DNA of 64,000 nt from Actinomadura litoris (GCF_009733595.1 NZ_WOFH01000007.1:124001-188000); one strand, 5' to 3'; positions 14,786-23,410 are shown, counted from the stretch's first letter. A program made the numbers and translations. Notes: generated by a model not told the origin, from the sequence alone.

Positions 14786-15946
14786 TCACAGGTAGACCGC
14801 CTCCAGCAGCGCCCGGGACGCCGCGGGGGGCCGACCTGCGAAGAGGCCGTCGGTGAGCCGGTAGGGGTCGGCCCATCCCGACGGCCGGGTGGAGGCGAGT
14901 AGCCGCGACGCCGGGTCCGGGGCACCGCGCTCGTCCGCCTCGCGCACCATTCGCTCGGCGCGCAGCAGGGCCCGGCGCAGCAGGTCGGGCCGGAACGGCT
15001 CGCCCGACGTCCGCTTCAGCATCGCGATGAAGTACAGCCGCATTCCGAGGCGGTACGCGGCGGGGCCGAACTCCCCGAGGCACAGTTCCGAGAGCCGCCC
15101 GATGGTGACCTCATCCCACCCTCCGTACCGGCTCGACCGGAGGGCGCCGCCGATGGGAACGCGCCCCAGCGGGAGTTTCGACGGGCGCGCTCCCAGCGTG
15201 CTCGCGATCCGCCCGAGAAGGGCGTAGTCGTGCGCGAGATCCTCGTCGTAGACGAAGAGGACCTGGCGGCCGCGGCTGATCCTGGGCAGCAGGTCCCGCA
15301 GGATGACCAGCAGGTAATTGGCGTGGCCGTCGGCGCCGACGACCTTGCGGAGCGGCATTCCCCAGCGGGTGCCGTCCAGGTATACCGGGCCGCCGTAGCG
15401 CCGGTGATCCAGGCACAGACGGTGGCGGACGAGCCGTTCGACGGCCTCCTCCGTGGACAGCGTCAGCGGCCGGTCCACCAGAAGTCCGGGATCGCGGACG
15501 CCGAGCAGATCGAGATGCCGTTTCCAGGCGAGCGACATCGCCCGCGTGGCCGGATGGACCCATCCCTCGTGCTCGACCCTGTCGATGTAGTGGCGCAGTT
15601 CGTCCAGCGGCCGGGCGTCGCCCGACGAATGGAAGCGGACGTAGAGCCGTCCCAGGTCGTCAGGCGGGACGGAGCCGAAGTCGACCGCGCCGTGGCGGCG
15701 GTCGAGATGGTCCCAGAACTGGATCGTCTGCCCGGTCAGGTTCGGCGTGCGCGGGCTCCAGTGGTATTCCGGCTCCGCGAACAGCCGGGTGGCCCGGAAC
15801 AGCACGTCCACCCACAGGAATCCCTTGACGTGCGTCGGCAGCAACGGCTTCGTGGCGGTTATCGTGACCGGTAGGAGCAGCGGAGGTTCCGTCGATTCCG
15901 CCGAAGCCTTCCCACGCCCCATTAGGGGGCTGTCGGCCGTCGGCAC
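14786..15946 (-). CDS. Unrecognised 386-aa protein, first gene of the nine-gene run
   Basis: No family is recognised with confidence. It is a soluble protein of up to 386 aa with few cysteines. Notable segments are TKPLLPTHVKGFLWVDVLF near the N-terminus, NLTGQTIQFWDH, a DGTRWGMPLRKVVGADGHAN block around residues 195-215 and RSSRYGGWDEVTIGRL near 270-285. The spacing of the last two is faintly like a nucleotidyl-transfer (class I synthetase-like) fold, but no HIGH or KMSKS motif is present, so I do not assign it. The start is uncertain: GTG 15946 or in-frame ATG 15922, neither with a good ribosome-binding site; leaderless translation is possible. Confidence 0.65.
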   Translation of the reverse strand: MPTADSPLMGRGKASAESTEPPLLLPVTITATKPLLPTHVKGFLWVDVLFRATRLFAEPEYHWSPRTPNLTGQTIQFWDHLDRRHGAVDFGSVPPDDLGRLYVRFHSSGDARPLDELRHYIDRVEHEGWVHPATRAMSLAWKRHLDLLGVRDPGLLVDRPLTLSTEEAVERLVRHRLCLDHRRYGGPVYLDGTRWGMPLRKVVGADGHANYLLVILRDLLPRISRGRQVLFVYDEDLAHDYALLGRIASTLGARPSKLPLGRVPIGGALRSSRYGGWDEVTIGRLSELCLGEFGPAAYRLGMRLYFIAMLKRTSGEPFRPDLLRRALLRAERMVREADERGAPDPASRLLASTRPSGWADPYRLTDGLFAGRPPAASRALLEAVYL

Positions 15947-16335
15947 CCGAACACGGCGACGCCGCGCACAACGCGAAAACCAGTCCCCACGGATCCCCCT
16001 AGACCCCCGTGCCCGCGCGGTGCGCTCACGGCGCGGGCCACCGCGACGCGGGCGCCCGTCCAGCGGCGGCCCGCGATCTCGATGATCATAAACTACGTTT
16101 TGTCAGGTATCGACGGCCGAAGGGGGTAAGACGGCCGAACCTGGACGCGCCACTTCAGGACGAGCGACCTCATTCCAGGACAAGTCACCTTAAATCAGGT
16201 GACTCCGCTCAGGAAGGTCGCCCCTGATATAGGGGCCACTCCCGTATCGCCATTTCCGAACACAGAACGTCACCGCATATCCACGCCAGGTGCCAGCGGA
16301 TTCTGCTTTCCATGCCCGGGAGTCGGCAGCGCCTT
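15947..16335. other. 389-bp promoter region of the nine-gene operon
   Basis: Gap between the amidohydrolase stop and the start of the minus-strand run. No convincing gene is seen. It is less GC-rich than its surroundings around 16081-16110 and 16190-16240. It carries an iteron-like array and two inverted repeats, listed separately. A TATGAT-like hexamer on the minus strand (16090-16085) might be a -10 element, without a matching -35. Confidence 0.5.
16104..16236. promoter_or_regulatory. Iteron-like CAGG repeats with two inverted repeats
   Basis: CAGG starts at exactly 20-bp steps: 16156, 16176 and 16196. The first two units (16156-16170 and 16176-16190) share 12 of 15 bases. Extra CAGG motifs lie at 16104 and 16210. 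The third unit is part of a perfect inverted repeat, AGTCACCT (16183-16190) / AGGTGACT (16197-16204), with a 6-nt spacer. A second one, GCCCCT (16220-16225) / AGGGGC (16231-16236), follows. Twenty-base phasing puts the sites on nearly the same helix face, which suggests a cooperatively bound regulator. Confidence 0.55.
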
Positions 16336-17874
16336 TCAGGCGGGCCAAGCCTTCCGCGGCGCGTGGCAGCCGCACCCGACGGCGGCGGCCGGGAGCGCGC
16401 CCGCCGGTTCCTTCGCCGCGCGCTCGACGTCCGCCAGCATGCGGCGGCGCTCGTCGGCGGTGATCAGCCGCCCACCGGCGAGAACGGCGTGGATGCGCGT
16501 GGTGTTGGCGATGTCGGCGAGCGGATCGGCGTCCAGGACGACGAGGTCGGCGAGCTTGCCCGCGTGGACCGAGCCGAGCGAGTCCTGCACCCCCAGGAAC
16601 CGGGCCGGGCCGAGCGTGGCCGCGCCGATCGCCTCCAGCGGCGTCAGCCCCGCCCGGACGAGCAGCGCCAGTTCCTCGTGGAGGCTGAACCCGGGGTAGG
16701 CGTAGATGAACCCGGCCTCGCTGCCCGCCAGCACCTCGACGCCCGCGTCCCGCATCGCGCCCACGAAGCGCAGCCTGCGGTCGAACAACTCGTGCTGCTG
16801 CGCGATCTCCTCCGGGCCGCGCCCCGGCAGGTAGATGTTCTCGACCGCCCACCGCCACCACTCCCGGTCCTCGGCGGGGATGTACCGCAGCCGCTCGTCG
16901 GTCATCGACAGCTTCTCGGGGCGGTCCACGATCAGGTGCATCGAGAGGGTCGGCGTGGTCCAGGTGCGGTGGCGCCGCAGGCGGGCGAACACCTCGGCGG
17001 CCCGGTCGGGACTGTAGGCGCCGGACGCGAGCCACTCCACCTCGTGGAACCGGCGGAACCACCCGGCGTACCCGCCCGGCTCGATCTCGATGCCGTCCAG
17101 CATCCGGCGCACCTCCCGGTCGCGGCCGGACGTGGCGCACCACAGCGTGTGGACGTGCTCGATGCTGCGCTGCCCGGCGCGGGCGGCCAGCGGAACCGGC
17201 ACGCCGTCGGGGCAGTGCCCGGCGAAGCCGATCCGCTGCCGCCGCGCCTCGTCGGCGAGGGCGAGGTAGGCGTCCCGAGGCACCCGGGAGTACACCTTCA
17301 CGAAGTCGGCGCCCTCGGCCCTCACCCGCCGCACCGCGCGCCGGGCCTCGGCCGCGTCGGAGACCAGGATGGCCCCGCCCGGGTCGTCCGGAGTCAACAG
17401 CAGCGACGGGGAGCCGTCGATGATCTCGCTAGCGATCGTCCAGCGCGGGCCGAGGAGCCGACCGCGCCCGATCGCGTCCCGCCAGCCGGAGACGACCGCG
17501 GAAGCGGCCATCTCCCGCACCGAGGTGACGCCGTTGGCGAGGTAGAGCGGCGGCGAGATCCGCTCGGTCCCGATGCTGTGCGCGTGCATCTCCGCCAGCC
17601 CCGGGATCAGGTACCTGCCGGCGAGCGGCACCACCGTCGTCCCCGGCGGAACGGGAACCTCGTCGCGCCGTCCCACCGCCGTGATCCGGTCCCCCGCGAT
17701 CAGCACGGTCATGCCCGGACGCGGCCGGGACCGGGTCGCGTCGATCACGGTGACCCCGGTCAGCGCCAGCGACGGCCTCCGCGCGGCACCGGCGGACCCG
17801 GCACCGGCGAGCAGTGCCGCACCGGAGGCCGCGCCCCCGGCCAGGACGTGGCGCCGGGAGATGTGTTTCGTCAT
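16336..17874 (-). CDS. Tat-exported amidohydrolase (imidazolonepropionase/prolidase-like)
   Basis: A 512-aa metal-dependent amidohydrolase. It begins with a twin-arginine signal, SRRHVLAGGAASGAALL, ending near AGAGSAGAA, so it is exported folded. Metal-site elements are LAEMHAHS (HxH, ~residue 80), VKVYSR (Lys that can be carbamylated), GHCPDG and EHVHTLW (two His); the usual terminal Asp region reads LAGSEAGF, with Glu instead of Asp. The C-terminal composite beta-domain ends GKLADLVVLDADPL. I chose ATG 17874 because it gives the signal peptide directly; the frame is open 39 codons further upstream through the operators. It is divergent from a TetR regulator that probably controls it. Confidence 0.85.
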   Translation of the reverse strand: MTKHISRRHVLAGGAASGAALLAGAGSAGAARRPSLALTGVTVIDATRSRPRPGMTVLIAGDRITAVGRRDEVPVPPGTTVVPLAGRYLIPGLAEMHAHSIGTERISPPLYLANGVTSVREMAASAVVSGWRDAIGRGRLLGPRWTIASEIIDGSPSLLLTPDDPGGAILVSDAAEARRAVRRVRAEGADFVKVYSRVPRDAYLALADEARRQRIGFAGHCPDGVPVPLAARAGQRSIEHVHTLWCATSGRDREVRRMLDGIEIEPGGYAGWFRRFHEVEWLASGAYSPDRAAEVFARLRRHRTWTTPTLSMHLIVDRPEKLSMTDERLRYIPAEDREWWRWAVENIYLPGRGPEEIAQQHELFDRRLRFVGAMRDAGVEVLAGSEAGFIYAYPGFSLHEELALLVRAGLTPLEAIGAATLGPARFLGVQDSLGSVHAGKLADLVVLDADPLADIANTTRIHAVLAGGRLITADERRRMLADVERAAKEPAGALPAAAVGCGCHAPRKAWPA

Positions 17875-17934
17875 GGCAGAGCCCCCTCCGAAGACCGGCG
17901 GCCCTCCACGGAGCCGCCAGGCCCGCAACGTAAC

Positions 17935-17971
17935 TTTGTCTAAGACAAATTTCAAGGTGTTTGTCTTAGAC
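17935..17971. promoter_or_regulatory. Paired TetR operators in the amidohydrolase/TetR divergent promoter
   Basis: Site 1 is a perfect inverted repeat, TTTGTCT-A-AGACAAA (17935-17949). Site 2 is TTTGTCTTAGAC (17960-17971), with a GTCT-T-AGAC core (17963-17971). The centres are 25 bp apart, between the starts 17874 (minus) and 17990 (plus). This is the standard arrangement for an autoregulated TetR repressor controlling a divergent target. Confidence 0.7.
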
Positions 17972-17989
17972 GCTGATATTATCGGGCCC

Positions 17990-18559
17990 ATGGGAAACCG
18001 CGAGAAGCTGCTGAAGGCCGCCCGGACCTGCCTGTACGAGAAGGGCTACCGCCGCACGACCGCCCGCGACCTCACGACGGCGGCGGGGACGAGCCTCGCC
18101 GCGATCGGCTACCACTTCGGGTCGACCGAGGCGCTGCTCAACGCCGCTCTGCACGAGGCGGTCGAGGAGTGGGGCGACCGGCTCGGCACGGCCCTCGCGG
18201 CCGAGGTCGATCCCGCCGCGGAGCCCGCGGAGCGCTTCGCGGCGATCTGGTCGCGGATCATCGACTCCTTCGGCGCGGACCGCCCGCTCTGGGCGGCGCA
18301 GGCCGAACTGCTCGTCCAGGCCCAGCACGTCCCCGAACTGCGCGAACCGCTCACCGCGAGCATGGCGGAGGGCCGCCGCGGGCTGGCCGAGGTCTTCCAG
18401 CCGCCCGGAGGAGGCGAGCGGGAGGCGCGGCTGGTCGGCTCCCTCGTCCAGGCCCTGCTGACCGGCCTGATGACACGCTGGCTGATCGACCCCGAGGAAG
18501 CACTCACCGGGACCGAACTCACCGAGGCCCTCCACCTCCTGACCTCGAACCTCGCCTAG
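17990..18559 (+). CDS. TetR/AcrR-family transcriptional regulator
   Basis: A 189-aa repressor. The N-terminal HTH spans residues ~5-48: KLLKAARTCLYEKGYRRTT, then DLTTAAGTSLAAIGYHFGS, where AIGYHFGS is the recognition helix. The C-terminal ligand domain (PLWAAQAELLVQAQHVPEL, SLVQALLTGLMTRWL) resembles the C-terminal fold of drug-type TetR proteins. ATG 17990 fits domain length and lies just after the operators; the longer frame back to 17573 is antisense to the amidohydrolase and is not used. It most likely represses itself and the amidohydrolase. Confidence 0.9.
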   Translation: MGNREKLLKAARTCLYEKGYRRTTARDLTTAAGTSLAAIGYHFGSTEALLNAALHEAVEEWGDRLGTALAAEVDPAAEPAERFAAIWSRIIDSFGADRPLWAAQAELLVQAQHVPELREPLTASMAEGRRGLAEVFQPPGGGEREARLVGSLVQALLTGLMTRWLIDPEEALTGTELTEALHLLTSNLA

Positions 18560-18637
18560 CCCCCCACGCGAACACCCGCCCCAGCGCGAGCCTCGCCCAA
18601 GTACGGCTCTGACAAGCCCGACACAGCCGGCCCCAAC

Positions 18638-19200
18638 ATGGCCAGCGCGCCTGCGTCAGAGCGGGCCCTGCCAGGCACGCCCGGACCGGCCCACGCGAGT
18701 CCCAGCCGGCGCGAGCACTCGGTAGCGCGGACCTGGCCGACCCGAACGCGGCCAACGCGGCCCCGTCAGCGCCCGCCCGGCCAGGGCGCGCTGCCAGCGC
18801 GCCTGGTCCGGTCCGCGCGGGCGGCGGCCAGCGCGGACCTGCCAAGCGGCGGACCCGGTCAGCCCCAGCATGGCCAGCCCGAACGCGGCCAGCGCGGACA
18901 CCCCAGAGCCCGCCCGGCTAGCGCGCCCGGCCCGGTCCGCGCGGGTCCCGGCCAGCGCCGACCGGGCAAGCGGCCGGCCCGGCCAGCGCCAGCATGGCCA
19001 GCCCGAACGCGGCCAGCGCGGACACCCCAGAGCCCGCCCGGCTAGCGCGCCCGGCCCGGCCCGCGTGGGTCCCGGCCAGCGCAGGCCCGGCAAGCGCGGG
19101 CCTCTGTGGGGCGAGTCTGGCCAGCCCGAACGTGGGCAGCGCGGGCCCAGAGCCCGGCTGGCCAGGGCCGCGCCGGTCTGCGTGCGGGGGGCGGCCGTTG
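18638..19200. repeat. GC-rich degenerate tandem repeats between convergent genes
   Basis: The 735-bp gap 18560-19294 holds no credible gene; all frames are low-complexity Ala/Pro/Arg/Gly. A 124-bp unit at 18865-18988 is repeated at 18989-19112, with near identity over the first ~70 bp. The anchor GGCCAGCCCGAACG, or a close variant, occurs at 18735, 18872, 18996 and 19119, and a weaker copy of the preceding ATGGCCAGCG lies near 18638. The spacing is 95 to 137 bp. The array sits between the 3' ends of the TetR gene and the DUF4132 gene. Confidence 0.75.
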
Positions 19201-19294
19201 CGGGTTCGGGAAGCGCGCCCACGCGGTTGGGGCTCGTCCGGCGGGGGCGGGTAGTGGGCCCGTCGAGTGGGGGGCCCGTACGCGTGGAACTGCT

Positions 19295-21937
19295 CTAGTG
19301 CGGGTTCGGGGTGGCGCTGCGGGTGAGGTCGTGGATCGCCTCGCTCATCGTGACCGGGTCGACCTCGCCGAGCGGCACCGCCTTCAGGGGCATGGTGGCC
19401 GGGGCGGGGCCCGCCCACAGGGCCTCGATCTCCTGCTCCTCTCCCTCCCCGTACATGTAGTAGCCGAGGCCGGGGGTCAGGTTCGCCACGACGTAGAGTC
19501 CGGCGGGGTCGCGGCGGGCGAGCCAGCGCCCCACGAACTCGCCGTCGGCGTTCACCGACTCCCAGCGTCCCTCGGAATGCCCCTTGGCCTTGCCGTAGGG
19601 CAGCACGAGCCCCTCCACCCGCGCGAGCCGGTGCGCGGCGGCCTCGCCGCCGGTGAGCCGGTGGACGGGCCGTCCGAGCTGCTCGAACGGCTGAAGGATC
19701 TCGTAGTCGGCGAACAGCTCCGCCCAGGTGTCCAGGTCATCGCCCAGCAGGAGCGGGTGGGCGACGGCGACGCGGGCGCCGGGCGCCAGCGTGCACGGGT
19801 CGTCGTCGACGTCGGCGTAGGTGTGGTCTTCGGCGACGCGGAAGGCGGTGCCCCCATCGGTGATCCACACCAGCCGTCGGACGATGTGCCCCAGCAGCGG
19901 ATGGCCGACCAGCAGGGCGCGGAACTCCTCCTGCGTCCAGCTCCGCCGGGTGACCATGGCGCGTTCGAGGCGCCTGATCTCCTGGACGGCGATCGTGCGC
20001 ACGTCCTTCTTGAGGCCGGTGAACAGGGCGTGCGCGGCGGGGGCGAGGGCCGGGTCGTCCTTCGGGCCGGGCTTGGGGGCGCTCTTGCGGACCTTGCCGT
20101 TCGACTCCACGACCAGCGGGGCGAGCTGCTGGTCGAAGGTCACGGTGAACCGGCGCGGGCCGTAGTCGAGGACGAGGGTGCCCTGGGCGTCGAGTCCGAA
20201 GTCGGGGACGGCGCGGTCGGCCAGGGCGTCCAGCGACATGCTCCGCGCGGCCGCGATCTCCTCGATCTTCTGGGCGGCCCGCTTCTTCACGCCCTTGTAC
20301 TTGCCGTGCCGGGTCAGCTCGAACAGGTGGGTGACGGCGACGTCGGACCCGATCGCGGCGATGGCGTCCATCGCGGCGTTGGCCCGGGCGGTGGCGCTCT
20401 CCCCGGGCCAGACCCTGATGAGCGGGCTGAGCCGCCGCACGGTCGTGTCGTCGCCGATCAGGCCGAGCTGCGCCAGCGCCCAGTTGTGCCGGGACGGCGC
20501 GCCGAGCGCGTACCAGCGTTCGAACACCGCCCATGAGAACTCGGCCAGCGAGTGCCGGTCGCAGAACTCGCGCACGTCCGCGACGTCGGGGGACTTCGCC
20601 GCGAGCAGGCCCAGCAGGCGCATGGTCGCGTTCACGGGCAGCGCCCGGTCGCCGCCGCGCGTGAGGATGCGCGGGAGCAGCTCGGGATCGGCCCAGTCGA
20701 CCTTCGCGCTGCGCCCCGGCCTACCCGCGAGCACGCTCGGAAGACCCGGCAGGTCGCGCCCGTCCGGGACGGCCGCGCGGGGCAGCAGCGCCCGGGCCGG
20801 CCCGGCGGGGAGCGCCTCGGCCACGTCCGGCCTGGTGTACAGCAGCTCGCGCACCACACCGGCCGCTCGGAGGCCCCGGGTCGTCCCCTCCTCGACCAGC
20901 GGCGCCAGCGCCCAGACCGCGAGCGCCGGGAACCGCTCGGCCGCCTCCCACAGGGCGGCGGAGACGCCCGGCTCCCCCATCTGGTCGAGCAGGACGGGGA
21001 AGACGCCCTGGTCGGGGATCCGCGGCAGCGCCTTCAGCAGGACCTCGCGCCGGTCGTCGTCGCGGTGGCCGCCGCGGAAGATCCTGGCGAGCAGCGGAAG
21101 GGCGGCCGCGCCCAGCCCGTCGAGCAGCGTCCCGACCACGGCGGGCGTCGCCCACACGTGCTCGACCCGCCGCACCTGTGCGGCGCTGGACAGCGAGAGC
21201 GCCACGTGATCGTGGTCGAGGAACGGGCCGGAGGGATCGTCGAGCGACTCGTCCATCCAGGCCGTCTCGGTCGGGACGAGGTAGGAGGCGACGCGGCGCC
21301 GCATGGGATCGCCCCGGTGCGCCGCGAGCCGCGCGACGACCTCCCGGTACTCCTCTTCGGGCGCCGCCGCGACCAGGGTGCGGAGCCGCTTGGCGACGGC
21401 GTCCGCGTTGAACCAGCGCCCCGAGAAAAAGTGGTCCTCGGCGGTCGGCCGCCGGATCTCGCCGCGCCACCCCCTGGGCCCCTCGCCGCTGTAGGCGTAC
21501 ACCCGGATGACGCCGTCGGCGTCGGGGACCGACGGGCGCGGTACCGGGCCGAGTTCGATGGCGGACGCCTCCGTCATCGCGCAGGCGGCGAAGGCAAGGC
21601 CGTGGTCGGTCACCCAGCGGGCCAGGATGTCGGGGGCGGCCTCGCTCTCGCCGGAGAACCCCGCGCCCTCGACGTATCTCACCACGATCGCCGCGACCGC
21701 CGCCGCGCCCACCGGGTCGGGGTCGCCGCCCAGGTAGGCCCGGACGGCCTTGCCCAGCTCGGGCGGGGTGCGTTCGTGCTCCGCCATGTCCTGCGCGATC
21801 GGCCGCGCCGCGCGCTCCCGCGCACGGGCCCTGCTCACGGCCTCCTCGTCCAGCACCACCTTCGGCCCGGCGACGCCGCCGCGCCTCGGATGGACGTGCT
21901 CACGCCACTCGACCGGGATCTCCACCGTCTCGACCAT
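19295..21937 (-). CDS. DUF4132-domain protein
   Basis: An 880-aa cytoplasmic protein of the DUF4132 type, function unknown. The N-terminal half is helical with HEAT-like repeats (for example LPLLARIFRGGHRDDDR, IGSDVAVTHLFELTRHGKYK). The C-terminal part carries the conserved block: DYGPRRFTVTFDQQLAPLV, ALFTGLKKDVRTIAVQEIRRLE, WTQEEFRALLVGHPLLGHIV, RLVWITDGG and LGRPVHRLTGGEAA. These proteins are often seen with WGR-domain proteins, but none is visible here. It is convergent with the TetR gene across the repeat array and 64 bp downstream of a HAD gene. Confidence 0.82.
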   Translation of the reverse strand: MVETVEIPVEWREHVHPRRGGVAGPKVVLDEEAVSRARARERAARPIAQDMAEHERTPPELGKAVRAYLGGDPDPVGAAAVAAIVVRYVEGAGFSGESEAAPDILARWVTDHGLAFAACAMTEASAIELGPVPRPSVPDADGVIRVYAYSGEGPRGWRGEIRRPTAEDHFFSGRWFNADAVAKRLRTLVAAAPEEEYREVVARLAAHRGDPMRRRVASYLVPTETAWMDESLDDPSGPFLDHDHVALSLSSAAQVRRVEHVWATPAVVGTLLDGLGAAALPLLARIFRGGHRDDDRREVLLKALPRIPDQGVFPVLLDQMGEPGVSAALWEAAERFPALAVWALAPLVEEGTTRGLRAAGVVRELLYTRPDVAEALPAGPARALLPRAAVPDGRDLPGLPSVLAGRPGRSAKVDWADPELLPRILTRGGDRALPVNATMRLLGLLAAKSPDVADVREFCDRHSLAEFSWAVFERWYALGAPSRHNWALAQLGLIGDDTTVRRLSPLIRVWPGESATARANAAMDAIAAIGSDVAVTHLFELTRHGKYKGVKKRAAQKIEEIAAARSMSLDALADRAVPDFGLDAQGTLVLDYGPRRFTVTFDQQLAPLVVESNGKVRKSAPKPGPKDDPALAPAAHALFTGLKKDVRTIAVQEIRRLERAMVTRRSWTQEEFRALLVGHPLLGHIVRRLVWITDGGTAFRVAEDHTYADVDDDPCTLAPGARVAVAHPLLLGDDLDTWAELFADYEILQPFEQLGRPVHRLTGGEAAAHRLARVEGLVLPYGKAKGHSEGRWESVNADGEFVGRWLARRDPAGLYVVANLTPGLGYYMYGEGEEQEIEALWAGPAPATMPLKAVPLGEVDPVTMSEAIHDLTRSATPNPH

Positions 21938-22001
21938 GGCCCCGGACGCTAACGGCCCCCACCGACATTCCCCGTCACCCCAGGTAGTCGGCGGTCACGG
22001 G

Positions 22002-22619
22002 TCAGAGGAGGCCGGCGGTCTCCAGGGTCGCGCGGAGGGCGGGGGCGCCGGTGAAGAGGTGGGTTCCGATGCCGAGGGCGTCGGCGGCCGCGGTGTTGGC
22101 CTTGTTGTCGTCGATGAACAGGGCCTCGTGCGGCGCGAGGCCGAAGCGGTCGAGGGCATAGCGGAAGATCTCCGGGTCGGGCTTGGAGAGCCTGACCTCG
22201 CCGGAGACGACGGCGTCCCGGAACAGCTTCAGCTCGGGGTGCTCGCGCACGGCGATCGGGTAGGTCTCGGCGGACCAGTTGGTGATCGCGACCATCGGAA
22301 CGCCCGCCTGGTGCAGCTCGGCCATGATGTCGGCCACTCCGGGGATGGGGTCGCCCAGCATCTCGTCCCACCGCTCCCAATAGGCCATGATCAGGTCGCG
22401 CTGGCCAGGGTGGCGCGCGGCGAGTTCCTCGATGGCCTCGATGAACGAGCGGCCGCGGTCCTGCTGGGCGTTCCACGCGCCGGAGCAGACCTCGGTGAGG
22501 AAGCGCTCCATCTCCGCCTCGTCCGGGATGAGCCGCCGGTACAGGTAGCGGGGGTCCCAGTCGATGATCACGCCGCCGATGTCGAAGACGACCGTGGTGG
22601 GGGACGAGGGTGAGGGCAT
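22002..22619 (-). CDS. HAD-family phosphatase (IA-type) 1
   Basis: A 205-aa haloacid-dehalogenase-like hydrolase. Motif I is VVFDIGGVIIDWDPRYLY, where the second Asp of DxD is replaced by Gly, as in the YihX/HAD-IA-v3 subgroup. Motif II is MVAITNWS, motif III the Lys in RLSKPDPEIF, and motif IV EALFIDDNKAN. The substrate is probably a small sugar phosphate. I chose ATG 22619 because it gives the family's N-terminus; the upstream frame overlaps the DeoR gene. It lies 26 bp after the DeoR-type regulator, likely in one transcript. Confidence 0.87.
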   Translation of the reverse strand: MPSPSSPTTVVFDIGGVIIDWDPRYLYRRLIPDEAEMERFLTEVCSGAWNAQQDRGRSFIEAIEELAARHPGQRDLIMAYWERWDEMLGDPIPGVADIMAELHQAGVPMVAITNWSAETYPIAVREHPELKLFRDAVVSGEVRLSKPDPEIFRYALDRFGLAPHEALFIDDNKANTAAADALGIGTHLFTGAPALRATLETAGLL

Positions 22620-22645
22620 CAGGCGTGGTTCCTCTCGGGGTCGGC

Positions 22646-23404
22646 TCAGACCAGTATGACGGTGACGCCCGCGGCCTCGATCTTCTCCAGCTCGCTGGAC
22701 GGCGCGCTGTCGTCGGTGACGATCGCGTCGAGTTCGGTGACGGAGCAGACGTGGCCGAGGCCGGTGCGGCTGAACTTCGAGCCGTCGCACACGGCGATCT
22801 TGCGCTGGGCGGCGGCGAGGGCGGTCTGCTTGATGGGCACCTCGGCGAGGTCGGGCGCGGTCAGCCCGTGCCGGGCCGACAGCCCGCACACCGCGAGGAT
22901 CGCGGTGTCGACGCGCAGGGCGCGCAGCGCGTTCTCGGTGAGGTAGCCCGCGAGCGACAGCGTGCCCGGCAGCATCTGGCCGCCGGGGACGAGCAGCCGG
23001 ACGTCGGGAGCGCCGCTCAGGGCGTTCACCGAGTGCAGGTCGAGGGGGATCGCGGTGATCCGCCGGTGCGCGAGCGCGTGCGCGACGTGCAGGGCGGTCG
23101 TGCCGCTGTCGAGGATCACCGACTCGCCGTCGGCCACCAGCTCGTTGATCTTGGCGCCGATGCGCCGCTTGACGTCGGCGGCCTCGTGCTCGCGGACGGC
23201 GAACGGCGGCGCCTCGCCGCGCAGCAGGAGGCTCACGGCGCCGCCCCGGACCCGGCGCAGGACGCCCTGCTCGGCGAGCTGGTCGAGGTCGCGGCGGATG
23301 GTCATCTCCGAGCAGCCGGTGCGCGCGGCGAGTTCGGCGACCGTCACCCGCTCGGTCGTGCGCAACTGTTCGATGATGTCGAGGTGTCGGTTCGAGCCTT
23401 CCAT
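22646..23404 (-). CDS. DeoR/GlpR-family transcriptional regulator
   Basis: A 252-aa sugar-phosphate-responsive repressor. The N-terminal DeoR HTH reads RHLDIIEQLRTTERVTVAEL and CSEMTIRRDLDQLAEQG, followed by the signature RRVRGGAV. The effector domain has the sugar-isomerase-like fold with LDSGTTALHVAHAL, LVPGGQMLPGTLSL and VCDGSKFSRTGLGHV. The length is typical. It is divergent from HAD 2 and followed by HAD 1; TCACGTGA at 23415-23422 between them is a candidate operator. Confidence 0.9.
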   Translation of the reverse strand: MEGSNRHLDIIEQLRTTERVTVAELAARTGCSEMTIRRDLDQLAEQGVLRRVRGGAVSLLLRGEAPPFAVREHEAADVKRRIGAKINELVADGESVILDSGTTALHVAHALAHRRITAIPLDLHSVNALSGAPDVRLLVPGGQMLPGTLSLAGYLTENALRALRVDTAILAVCGLSARHGLTAPDLAEVPIKQTALAAAQRKIAVCDGSKFSRTGLGHVCSVTELDAIVTDDSAPSSELEKIEAAGVTVILV

Positions 23405-23410
23405 ATGTGC

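Noticed and set aside
12278..14902. 874-aa plus-strand frame across two genes
   Set aside because: Antisense to the HMGR-like fusion and the GH3 gene, both clearly coding; its product has no domain features.
17573..17989. N-terminal extension of the TetR regulator from 17573
   Set aside because: It is antisense to the amidohydrolase and runs through the operators; ATG 17990 gives a normal TetR length.
18638..19200. Possible CRISPR array
   Set aside because: The units are ~95-137 bp and diverged, without short identical repeats and unique spacers, and no cas gene is present.
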